Below are positions 17,901 to 26,900 of a stretch of DNA of 35,776 nucleotides, in pieces. Within the stretch, counting starts at the first letter, position 1; each line of letters opens with the position of its first letter. This DNA is from Candidatus Woesearchaeota archaeon (GTDB lineage Archaea > Nanobdellota > Nanobdellia > Woesearchaeales > GW2011-AR9): NCBI GenBank assembly GCA_018303265.1, contig JAGVYN010000013.1, positions 1 through 35,776 of the forward strand, read 5' to 3'. The notes under the pieces are model-generated. The model saw only the letters and a list, made by a program, of their open reading frames with translations, did no database searches and was not told where the DNA came from. A program made the translations under genes and the position numbers.

Positions 17901-20900
17901 TACTTCTTGTTCAGCTACATACTCTCTTTCTTCTGGAAGCGGCAATGGTTCTGTTTCGTGTTCTTTTCCAACATCATCCGTGATCGTGAAATCGCGTAAT
18001 TTTTGCTTGGTGGCTGCATCGTATAACGCGCAGGACGCAGGAGCGAGGGTATGGATTTTGAAGACTACTTCCTGCTCGGCGACCGCCCCTTGTAATGGAG
18101 GATAGACGATATCGATGCGTTTTTCTACATCAAAAGTATAGCTTTTCTTTTTTGTATTTTTGTTGCCCTGATCATCAGTACAGGCTGCTTCAAGAGTGTA
18201 GACAATGCCGTCCAAGTTTTCAAAAATCGCCTGTTTTTCTTTCTCCTCTCTGGAGATGGAACGTATTTGAGATGAGCCGGAAGGAAGAACCGGTGTTAAC
18301 GTAAACGTGCAGCTCATTAATTCGGTGGTCCCTTCCAAATATGCGGTTAACGTGGTGATTTCCCCAACCGTGTCAATCGTTTCCTGAATATTAAACTCAG
18401 GAGGGACATTATCAATCAAAACAAAGGCTTCCTGAAGCGCTTCCTGATTCAAAAATTTGTCTGTGGAATAAAATTGCAAGCGGTACGTATCCCCCGCAGC
18501 TTTTGTTTTTTCTTCCAGGGAACCAACAATATTAACGGTGACAGATTCTTTCTGAAGTTTTCCCGGATAAAGAACTTCTTTGAATTGGGAACAAATGCTT
18601 GGAGCATTGGCTTCTTCTTTTGTCAAACAGAACCATAACGAGCCCAATGGATTTCGCTGTCCAGCGTGTTCGTGGAAACTGTCATCGCCAGTGAACGTGA
18701 GATTAGAAAAGGCAAGGGAAAGAGTTGGCTGCGAGCTTAGTTCCGTTCTCGGGGGAGAAACATCATTGCGGCACGCCGCAAGTTCACTTCCGATGAATCC
18801 GGCGCAATCATCAAGAGCATCACCATTGCCATCTTTTACACAGCTTGCTCCCGCACCATTGGAACTTCCCTGCCATAAACAGCGCTGCCAGCCGCACTGA
18901 TCTGAGGAAAATGTAAACTGGTTATCAGCGCCTTTCTGCACACTTTGGCCGCCGGTACATTCTAATTCCGTTTCATACGTATAACAATTTCGTTCTGCGG
19001 TGGGTGTTTCTCCGCAGTTCTGGCAGGAAGTAAGGCCTGGTGCAGAGAAACATCGCCCTAAACTTGAACATACTTCTGCCGTGCAATAAAAATTTTCAAA
19101 CAATGTGGATGGGGGAGAGTCTGGGCCGCATAAAGAACACTTGTCATCTTTTTCATAATTTTCTTCCACGCAATACCCAGCGCCGGTTTCTTGCGTCACC
19201 AGTCCAGGAAGATTGAGGTTGATTAAAGAGTAATCCACGAGCAGGGATTCTTCCGCGCTATCAACCCATTGGCAATTTTTGGTTAAACAGCTGTTAATCT
19301 CACACGCATCCTTACTCTGGTAATCAAAACAACTTTCTATTTGCGTACAGCTCTTGCATTGGTTGATAATTGAAGTGGTGGAATCATAATAACAATAATT
19401 GGCTGCTTTGCCGCCGCTGGGATCATTCGTGCCATAGCACATCTCTTCCACATAATAAAGACCAAAAGGATCTCCTCCCAGACTGCACACGGCAGCATTC
19501 TTACATGAAGCTTGGCGAGGGGAAATTTTCGCGCAATAAGAATACTCCCCTTCGCATAACCACGCCGTTAATAGATTTTGATCGTTGCAGGTCCAGACTT
19601 GTTTCCTTTCTTCTTCCGTTCCTACAAGACAAAATGTTTCCCACCCTGAATTATCATGATACTTCCCTTCGCAGGCCTGATTGCCAACATTAATGGTATT
19701 TGACGAGACGGGGTTTGATTTCCTTCCTTTATCATACAATGCAGCAATTTGGTAAGTGTACTCTTCTCCCCATGAAACAGTGGTATCGATAAAAGAATTG
19801 GTGAAAGGAGATATTTCAAATGATTTCTCGACAGTAGCTCCTTTGACACGTTGGAGAGTGTAACCGATAACTTCCGGGCACGGTTTCACCCATTCAACCT
19901 TGAGTTGTTCTTTCCCTGGAACAGGAGAAACGACCAGTGATCCTACATCTTTCTCCGTCCCCGGCTCCGTACACTCTCCGACAAGCCGGATTAAGAGCAC
20001 GTTTTGCGAAACAGTTTGATCCGCAAGAACAGTTATGGTCTTTTTTTCAGAAACATAATCCTGATACGTGGCAGCAATGGTGTGTTCCCCTGTTGTTGCG
20101 ATTTCCAAGTTAAAATCTCCATCAGGAAATTGGGAATAGCCTTTAAACACGCCATCAACATATAATTTGACGCCGTACGTAGTTTCACCATCATCAGGCT
20201 GGTTATTTCCATTAACATCAACATAGGCCGTCCCCTGCACGCCCTGAGGGATTGTTGCGGTTAAGACCAAATCAAGAGTAAGAGCATCTTTGGCAGCGAC
20301 AGAAATTGTTTTTTTGTCTGCGCTGTAGCCAATTTTACTTGCCGTTATTTGATATTCTCCGGGAGAAACTTCAATGCTGTACGAGCCATCCGTGCTGGTC
20401 ACAAAACCGCTTTCAGGACCAGTCCAGGAAAGAGTTGATCCGGCCAGCAAATTGCTTTTCACATCCTTGATCACTCCAGAAATTGTTGCTGTTCCTTTCA
20501 CCACCAAGGTAAATTTCTGTTCTGCAGACTGGCCAGGGTTTAACGAAAGAGTCAGCATTTCGGAAACGTAGCCCGCGGCACTTGCCGTAATCGCTTCCGT
20601 TTTGGGACTTAAACCTGTAAAAGTAACAACACCAAGGGAATCTGTTTTCTTCTCAAGACCAGCGCTTTTTAACATGACAGAAGCACCCGCAATAGGTTGC
20701 CCTTCTTCTGTATTGACAGAAACAGTGAGCGTCGCGGTTTGAATTTCAACCTTGCAATATTGAGAAGCGCACTGTTCTTTCGTTAAGCCAGTAGGGTTAT
20801 AAAAATCATAATTTGCGATACCTGATTGGTCTGCTTTTTGATCACAGAGATATTTATTACTCAGAAAACTGCAATAGGACGTGGGAGTAGTAGGAATTTT

Positions 20901-21269
20901 ACAGCATCCTGCTGTACACCATAACTCGTATTCTTCATCAGAAACAGCCTGCCCTCCCACTTCCTTGGACGTACAGAATCCGGCGGGATGAGTTAGGCAA
21001 TCAATGTTGCAGGTTACGGGAACGCACTCGCTTAACGCGGAACAGCTTTGGGAAATAACATACGTTTTTTCGTCACATTCAGGATCATCCGCGCACTGGG
21101 CTTGAGCATCTTCATCATATTCTACACAATACAAATCATCGAGAAAGGTGCCAGCAATGTCGGTTCGGGGATAAAGTATACAAGAAGCTTGGGAAACCAC
21201 GAAAGAAGACAGCAATAGTAAAAATACACTTAAAACTACTACAATCATCCCTCTTTTTTTTACTACCAT
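14946..21269 (-). CDS. Giant (2107 aa) Cys-rich surface protein: signal peptide, three carboxypeptidase-regulatory-like repeats, FN3-like region, TSP3-like Ca-binding stretch, C-terminal TM and charged cytoplasmic tail
   Basis: Signal MIVVVLSVFLLLLSSFVVSQA; repeats such as VNTEEGQPIAGASVMLKSAGLEKKTDSLGVVTFTGLSPKTEAITASAAGY; DADGDHISDSCDECPSTDAG...DNDGDGLPNVWEGDF...DTDGNGKSDAEEDYDGDGYTNLREYSSGLNPC; TM LLAWVFLLLGLLLLLGGSGYLIYYYLY; basic tail. Confidence 0.9.
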   Translation of the reverse strand: MVVKKRGMIVVVLSVFLLLLSSFVVSQASCILYPRTDIAGTFLDDLYCVEYDEDAQAQCADDPECDEKTYVISQSCSALSECVPVTCNIDCLTHPAGFCTSKEVGGQAVSDEEYELWCTAGCCKIPTTPTSYCSFLSNKYLCDQKADQSGIANYDFYNPTGLTKEQCASQYCKVEIQTATLTVSVNTEEGQPIAGASVMLKSAGLEKKTDSLGVVTFTGLSPKTEAITASAAGYVSEMLTLSLNPGQSAEQKFTLVVKGTATISGVIKDVKSNLLAGSTLSWTGPESGFVTSTDGSYSIEVSPGEYQITASKIGYSADKKTISVAAKDALTLDLVLTATIPQGVQGTAYVDVNGNNQPDDGETTYGVKLYVDGVFKGYSQFPDGDFNLEIATTGEHTIAATYQDYVSEKKTITVLADQTVSQNVLLIRLVGECTEPGTEKDVGSLVVSPVPGKEQLKVEWVKPCPEVIGYTLQRVKGATVEKSFEISPFTNSFIDTTVSWGEEYTYQIAALYDKGRKSNPVSSNTINVGNQACEGKYHDNSGWETFCLVGTEEERKQVWTCNDQNLLTAWLCEGEYSYCAKISPRQASCKNAAVCSLGGDPFGLYYVEEMCYGTNDPSGGKAANYCYYDSTTSIINQCKSCTQIESCFDYQSKDACEINSCLTKNCQWVDSAEESLLVDYSLINLNLPGLVTQETGAGYCVEENYEKDDKCSLCGPDSPPSTLFENFYCTAEVCSSLGRCFSAPGLTSCQNCGETPTAERNCYTYETELECTGGQSVQKGADNQFTFSSDQCGWQRCLWQGSSNGAGASCVKDGNGDALDDCAGFIGSELAACRNDVSPPRTELSSQPTLSLAFSNLTFTGDDSFHEHAGQRNPLGSLWFCLTKEEANAPSICSQFKEVLYPGKLQKESVTVNIVGSLEEKTKAAGDTYRLQFYSTDKFLNQEALQEAFVLIDNVPPEFNIQETIDTVGEITTLTAYLEGTTELMSCTFTLTPVLPSGSSQIRSISREEKEKQAIFENLDGIVYTLEAACTDDQGNKNTKKKSYTFDVEKRIDIVYPPLQGAVAEQEVVFKIHTLAPASCALYDAATKQKLRDFTITDDVGKEHETEPLPLPEEREYVAEQEVLCKELLTGETYNPDYFHFFVDRTAPKTQVLLREEQREEQPTSLEWEEFFVNTVAVDFECAEETGFGCEETYYCLEENSAECEFFIPQRYTQYVETVLLTNSTRLCYYSTDSAGNLPLQVVCGKVLIDGYGLVMEKPPQHYYQNTLWGVSDKPVFDWQFFTKIPTKECRFDFVPGFNYDATPPHRTRTANEEKKYLFQNFPESVFTSFKEDEIKTVYVQCKNNEDELGPEQKIILEYDPTSPKVTDAHAEPDEVFEGVTTTLFVTTDDKTICRYSDTGHTTYETMSFSFPGADEKILNKEHKDTYTLNYVGDTGIKDYLLNVQCKNGAGVLSEVEEIQVHVDYTKAGFIRSLNPSGFIGTKNVTLSVQTSKNAVCEYKFSDKSFSNNKSFSNKSSTPSYLPFATGAGTTVHTAPLPVLEEKEHVIPVKCQVGDQPEPLSEQIVFTVDLTPPVITAVDDGTFTCGNNNLKIIANSQEKSIAGYYYELYDIGSTLSSAAPAFTISPFTTSPTTSPFTSSLSTSLNISGKNSSSPIFVGDEAGEILVRNGTIGKNSSFTIFVGDLDAGRTYKVKVLAQDEAGNVGVFKDSDGFTIISKNDSRCAVDEVPVVTFTTDAETCTDVSLQMSCDSSVGCNEWKYGTHSSAELCLPAQEYNGQKISFTNDGAVCYYVVDNAGKNWSGVKETPFNDADGDHISDSCDECPSTDAGKIANEIGCADGQVPANQKFLDNDGDGLPNVWEGDFNALNCQLDSQNKDTDGNGKSDAEEDYDGDGYTNLREYSSGLNPCLADAPTLEVPLVTEEQALTLTMLLAWVFLLLGLLLLLGGSGYLIYYYLYSPQAKVPARPVVRGLPGVQVPGQPSLVKKTWRDQFTQLQKMREEKRKEKKRQELFAAFGKQSAQIPHVAEILQKKAPHLPRLDELAHRYQQDKAKISPGLRPEEKDIFSKLENIARQTEQKKIEEVVSKDEAKDIFTKLKEISKKRKEGAS
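16221..16329. repeat. Intragenic partial tandem duplication with 72-bp period
   Basis: atcgccaacaaaaatag...gaagagttcttgcca occurs at 16221-16257 and 16293-16329 (protein GKNSS[SF]xIFVGD, 24-aa period). Confidence 0.75.
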
Positions 21270-21296
21270 CTCTTAACGTATAGAAGTGGGTTCTCG

Positions 21297-21305
21297 TTTA
21301 TAAAG
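21297..21305 (-). promoter_or_regulatory. TATA box of the 2107-aa gene
   Basis: CTTTATAAA on the minus strand, about 30 nt upstream of the ATG. Confidence 0.55.
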
Positions 21306-21382
21306 CTTCCGAGATTAAAATAGACAGTAAAACCCTTATTTTTGTTGAATTTTTTAAAGGTGAGTGAAAAAAGAATTACCTA

Positions 21383-23917
21383 TTATCGGCATAAGCCATC
21401 AGGTTGGCATGTTCCTTCAAAAATGCCATCAAAATTATTATCGCATACGTTTCCTGCCGTACGATCTTGTTCTGTACATTCACAATGAACTTGAAGTGCT
21501 TCATCATTCGTGAAAAAATTTGTTTCCGCTCGAAGATTCATGTTATACAAAGTATCTTTGGCGACAGGGGCTCCAATCTCGGCCACGACTGGACCAGCAC
21601 ACACGCTAGAGCAACCCATTTTTCCATGACACCAGAGGTCATTCTGGCCATCATTATTAGAATCAGAAAAACCCCAAGCGAGTTGATCGTAACATTCTTC
21701 AACCACTTTATCACAGCTAAGGGATGTATCTTTGTTTCCGCAGCGCAATTCGTCATTCCATAACTGGGATTTTCGAAGAGTAGGATTCCCACAGATGTTC
21801 CCCCTTTGCCCGTCACAGTAATCTAATTTTTGTTCAAGAAGATACCCCTCATTGCCGGAGAGTGCGGTATATTCAGGAATGTTCCCTTCACAATCAGGAA
21901 GAGGACTCTCGAAACAGGATGTTCCTGCAGGGGCAACATCCCATTTGCCAGGAATTTCAGGAGTTCCCACACAACAAGTATGAGTCGCTTGAAATGGATT
22001 GGCAGTTTTTTCTATCTCTTTAAAATGAGTATTCCCTTCTTCATCAAATTCATACGTATACTCGTGATATGGATACGCCCACGGATTTGTGGGGTTTTTA
22101 TGTGGAACACAAGCGGTGACAGAAACAATGGCCTCTGCGCTTTGTGATTGGGCAAACGCACCACAATAATTTAGGTTATAATCAAGAACAAGTTTCCCTA
22201 AAACAAGCTCCCTGAATGGATGAGTGGTGAAATATGCCCGATCAAGAAAGTTTTTGAGATCCTCACCTGTTTCCGGCTGACCACCGCCTATTTTTTGTGG
22301 AATGTTCAGTGTTGTTAACTTCGTGCCAAGTTCGTCAAGGGGTGGTTCTGTCGTGGATGTTTCTATCGGAAAAGTAAACTCCTGGCCAGCAGCGATGTAC
22401 TGTAAAGATATTTCTTCAAGATCCTCAGTAAGGGAACTCTGCGGAAAGGTGACCTCAAGCGTGATGGGATCTTCCCGGGAAACAAAATAGACGCCCGAAT
22501 CAAACAGGTTTACATCTTGATAAATTGATTTTAAATCAAGATTCATGGTGATCGGTCGATCAACTAAAACGCGAACGGTTTGGGTATCTTCAAGATCTTC
22601 ATCCGCTGCTTTAGCGATGATCTTATACCACCCAGGGTTTCCAACTTCACGGGTGAAAAAAACATTGCCAAGAACATTGTCAGGATAAGTGCTGTCTTTA
22701 GTAAAATCCTCAGAGACAAAATCATACTCTACTGCATCTTCATCCGGATCTGAGGCATTTGCTACGATATTAATTTGGCCAAATTTCTCATCACCCGGAA
22801 TAACTAAATAATCATAACTTTTTTCTGGATTCCCGCCAAGAAGACACTGCGAACGGTGCACATAATCTAAAGCCGGAGGACGATTTTGACGCGCAATGCG
22901 AAATGTATACGGCTTATCTTTGACAATGTGAGGGACATCGCTGAAGATGAAGAAATCATCGCCTTGTTCCAAAGGAAGAATCTTTAAATTAAGATTCAGG
23001 TTTTTGTATTTTTCAAATGGCAAACTTCGCTTGCAAAGGTAATAGCCTTCCTGCGGCTCGCATCCTATAAATTGCTGTGTATTTCCATATTCAAAAAAAG
23101 GGCTTCGGAGGATCGCATCCGTATACTGAAAGTCGACAAATTTCTGATCATGCTCTAAAGGGAAGAGGATAGCGCTGTCCAATAATTGTTTAAATTTTGT
23201 GGGATGAAAGAAATCAAATTCGGAGAGTTGAAAAAATTCTTGATCGGCAAGCCGGAATTTCAAAGGATATGACACCTGGACGCTGATTCCTTCATCCAAG
23301 ATCGCCAGCTTCAGATCAATATCGGTTTCTTCAACTTTAGCTGTCGCAGAGATGTTGATGGCGACAAAATCTGTAACACAACTTACAGTTTGCTCGATAA
23401 GATATCGTTGCAAATCACTCTGGATTGAACCAGCGCGCAGCTCCAGTCCGCCAAATCCGACCGTGATATCAGGATATGTATATTGGCAAAATTCAGGAGC
23501 ATTTTCATCAGTAGCGCAGGGATACGCTTCCGGATACTGAAACGGTTCTTCTCCGCGTGTAATCCCATAAGCGATCTTCTCCTCATCCGGCCCGTAGGTG
23601 ATGCCCGTGATCCCCTCAGAGAAAGAAGTTAAGCCGCCTTGATCTTTCCAGATACGTCCTTGCTTTCCCAGCAAAATAAGCCCTTTTTCAATGCCATCAG
23701 CGAGGCAATCTTCAACGAAAATACGAAGAGCTTCTTTCTGGAACACCTTTGACAGAACTTTCTCCTGCTCGGTTTGCAGCTGTCCTTTTCGAAGCTGATT
23801 TGTCAGCATCAGAATAGAGAGAAAAATGAATAAAATGAGGATCCCGACAATTATGAATATAGTTATTTGAGCCCTTTTGGAGGAAACCCTATTTCTATCG
23901 CGCTTCTTTTTCCCCAT
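21383..23917 (-). CDS. Membrane-anchored surface protein (844 aa) with pilin-like N-terminus
   Basis: SSKRAQITIFIIVGILILFIFLSILMLTNQL; Cys-rich C-terminal third; DSNNDGQNDLWC. Confidence 0.88.
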   Translation of the reverse strand: MGKKKRDRNRVSSKRAQITIFIIVGILILFIFLSILMLTNQLRKGQLQTEQEKVLSKVFQKEALRIFVEDCLADGIEKGLILLGKQGRIWKDQGGLTSFSEGITGITYGPDEEKIAYGITRGEEPFQYPEAYPCATDENAPEFCQYTYPDITVGFGGLELRAGSIQSDLQRYLIEQTVSCVTDFVAINISATAKVEETDIDLKLAILDEGISVQVSYPLKFRLADQEFFQLSEFDFFHPTKFKQLLDSAILFPLEHDQKFVDFQYTDAILRSPFFEYGNTQQFIGCEPQEGYYLCKRSLPFEKYKNLNLNLKILPLEQGDDFFIFSDVPHIVKDKPYTFRIARQNRPPALDYVHRSQCLLGGNPEKSYDYLVIPGDEKFGQINIVANASDPDEDAVEYDFVSEDFTKDSTYPDNVLGNVFFTREVGNPGWYKIIAKAADEDLEDTQTVRVLVDRPITMNLDLKSIYQDVNLFDSGVYFVSREDPITLEVTFPQSSLTEDLEEISLQYIAAGQEFTFPIETSTTEPPLDELGTKLTTLNIPQKIGGGQPETGEDLKNFLDRAYFTTHPFRELVLGKLVLDYNLNYCGAFAQSQSAEAIVSVTACVPHKNPTNPWAYPYHEYTYEFDEEGNTHFKEIEKTANPFQATHTCCVGTPEIPGKWDVAPAGTSCFESPLPDCEGNIPEYTALSGNEGYLLEQKLDYCDGQRGNICGNPTLRKSQLWNDELRCGNKDTSLSCDKVVEECYDQLAWGFSDSNNDGQNDLWCHGKMGCSSVCAGPVVAEIGAPVAKDTLYNMNLRAETNFFTNDEALQVHCECTEQDRTAGNVCDNNFDGIFEGTCQPDGLCR

Positions 23918-23939
23918 ACTAAAGGTAAAATTTAGCAGC

Positions 23940-23949
23940 TTATAAAATT
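23940..23949 (-). promoter_or_regulatory. TATA box of the 844-aa gene
   Basis: AATTTTATAA on the minus strand, about 23-32 nt upstream of the ATG. Confidence 0.5.
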
Positions 23950-23969
23950 TGTTGATAATCTTCCCTAAT

Positions 23970-26900
23970 CTAACTTACCCTTACCTTTCCCGTCAGCTGC
24001 GGCCACAGGAGATCGAGATTAGAAATGGCTTCCACGTGCTGGATTGCCTCTTGTTGTATGCAGCTAAGTTGCTGCTGGCCGGCAGCTTCTTCTAACAGTT
24101 CGAGATCTTCAGGAAGATTAACATGAGTTACATATTCACAGACGGGCGTTTCAAAATTTTCATATTCCGCGATGAGGGTTTGTTTTTGAGGGGAAAATAC
24201 CTCGCGCACGGCACGAATGAATTTTTCGTCTTTTTTCAACAAGTAGACATCACGGAAATTTTGTACTTCTGCTACAAAGATTGATTCTTGTGAAAGTTCA
24301 CTTTCGACACCAAATAAATTCTTGATTTTTTCCCATACTTTTTCTACCAAACCAGGTTCCAGCGAAAAGCCTTCTTTTCCGTAGATAACAGCATTTAATT
24401 TTTGAGAGTACCACAAGTCGCCTTTGACGGCCGTTCCTGTTACATCGCATTTTACAAACTCATTTTCTCCGGATGGAGGGCATAACACTTTAATCTTGCC
24501 TTGAGGAATGCCTAAAGCCAGGAAAAAAGAATCCGGGTCGGTAATGTCCCTGTTTAACGTCGTGGCAAAGGACGTCTTTCCTTTGTGCTGCAAGACACAG
24601 AAATTGTTGACGCAGGTGTTTTCTTTTTCTGGAACGAGCCTCGCCCCTTCTTTGTCGAGAAGGGCATCAAAACAGACCGTCGTTACTTCCTGGCCGCCTG
24701 GGCTTCCTAACGTTTCGGCTAATCCGACTTTTCCCGCAGCGGCAACTTGCTTGATCCCTTCAAGATAATTTTCTTTTCCTGCTGTTTCCAGCTCAGCCTC
24801 ACGAAGGGAGGTGCAATACAGAACAAAATCATCATCACCGGCAACATTCACAAGCTCTTCAGCGACAAATTTTGTCCGTGACGTCCAGTTCCCTGCCTGA
24901 CAATAATTATCAAAAACATACTCGCCGGAATTAATACAAGAAGGATATTCTCCTTGATAAAAATCAGCCGTCGCCGCGTCAACGCTGGCGCTTTCCGTGC
25001 TGAGGACGAAACATTGATCTTCGCTATTGCAGAAACCGCTTTTTTCACGATTCCAGTCCTGTTTCAAAGGCTGGTATTTCCAGATGCCTTGGACACAGCG
25101 ATAATTGCGGTCATCGGGGAGATGTTCCACCAGCGCGGAGGCGCTCATGTCTTCAACACAAGCGTAGCCGTTCCAACAGGAATTTTGAGAACAGCAAGCT
25201 GCCCCGGAACGGGCATCAAAACCTGTGAGAGAAGGCTGGGACTTGTAATGATAAGGGGATTTTCCTTGGTTATCAACATATTGAAGCAGGGGTTGGAAGA
25301 TAGTGCAGGAATTAGATGTCCCTTTAAATTCAACGACAAGATATGAAGCATCGGCTGTACTAAATTCTGGCGGCGAAGCAATATTCCTGTTGCCATCTTT
25401 GTCAACAAGTGTTATTTGAATGTCAGAGCAGCTTCCGTTGTGGGAAAAGGATACATTCGTATTTTTTCCGATGGCAATTCGTTCAGACCGCAGTATCTCG
25501 CCATTATTAAGAGTTACTTTATTTTGAACAATTTTTTCTTTCTCATTCTGGACGGCAATTCCATCCGCTGCAAGAATATCCCAATGGGGAAGGATCTTCC
25601 CATCCAATCTAAATTCAGCATTGGGGAGAAAGTTTTGCCCGGGAAAGGCAAACGTGGAATAATTGCGCTCGCCGGCAGCAACGGATTGGTCTTTCAATGG
25701 GAATGGCAAGTTGGAAAAAAATGTGGTGAGATCGGACGTATCAATTTCTCCAACAGCATAACCAACTTTGGTTATCTCTTCAGCACTCCACGAATTGATG
25801 GTTGTAAAACGTTCTTTGTTTATTTCATGATCAACACTGTAGGAACAAAATGCTCCCCCCTTCACAGAACAATACGGAAGGTTGTTTTCTGGGTTTATTT
25901 TATTAATCCCTTCCAGAAAACTTGCGGCTTGGCAGCCATAAAAACCTTGATCGACATTCCCCTCAGCATCTTCTTCATTGACAAAAATGACTTGCTGGGC
26001 AGCTTTTTTCACTTTCACGTTCGCATCTTTATCGTACGTATTTGATGAGCCTACAGGGATCTCTCCTTCATTCGTAACAAAATAGAGTTCATACAAATCA
26101 GGGTTGGGATTGGTTACAGTGTAGAACGGTTCTCCAGGAAGTGGATACACACATTCTACATTCCCGCTGCAGGAATATTCCGGTTCCCAGGTTTTGCCTT
26201 GACTATTTACACTAAACTTAACATTCATTGTCGTCTCGCCAGGCGCGATTGGCTGTGAGTTCCAGCAGCCGTAATTATCCCTGGAATCATCTGCATAATA
26301 TTCTTTATCATCATTGCCGCAGCAGCGGCGGGCGGGAGCAACTACTTCTTCATCTCCCAGCCAGGCTATTCCTTGATATGCTGGATCGTCCTTAAAAAAA
26401 GGATCGTATAGAGCATTGCATAATTTTTCGCCGCTGATTTTATCTCCTTTCTGCCAATAATCCAAATCCGTCAGCCAAGAGCTTTTGCCCTCATCACTGC
26501 TATATTCGCCGGAACATATTTGCGGCTTTTCTCCCGAAGTAAGATAAGCATTCCTCACTTCAATCTCATTCTTTTCAGGAGAAGCGTCAATCCTCATGAA
26601 TTTAACATTGACCATCTCTGAAATTGGCACTTTAACATGAATCCAGCGATTCTCTTCGAGGACAGGATTGTTAGCAGCATAGCCTAGAACGCTGTCGTCA
26701 AAATAAACAACATTTTTGCCGTCATCCTGTTTTGGACCAAAGATGCTTAGCCGCACATTGGTGGGAACATCTTCTTCGAGATGAGTAAAACGAACATAAA
26801 ATTCAAGATAGGTCTCACCAATGAAGTCTGTTGGAGAATCTTCATAATAATCGGAATATACTTTGTCTAAATCAATCAGAACTTTGTTTGCGGGCATTGC

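Noticed and set aside
25416-26045. 209-aa plus-strand ORF
   Set aside because: Antisense within the 1499-aa gene; no motif support.
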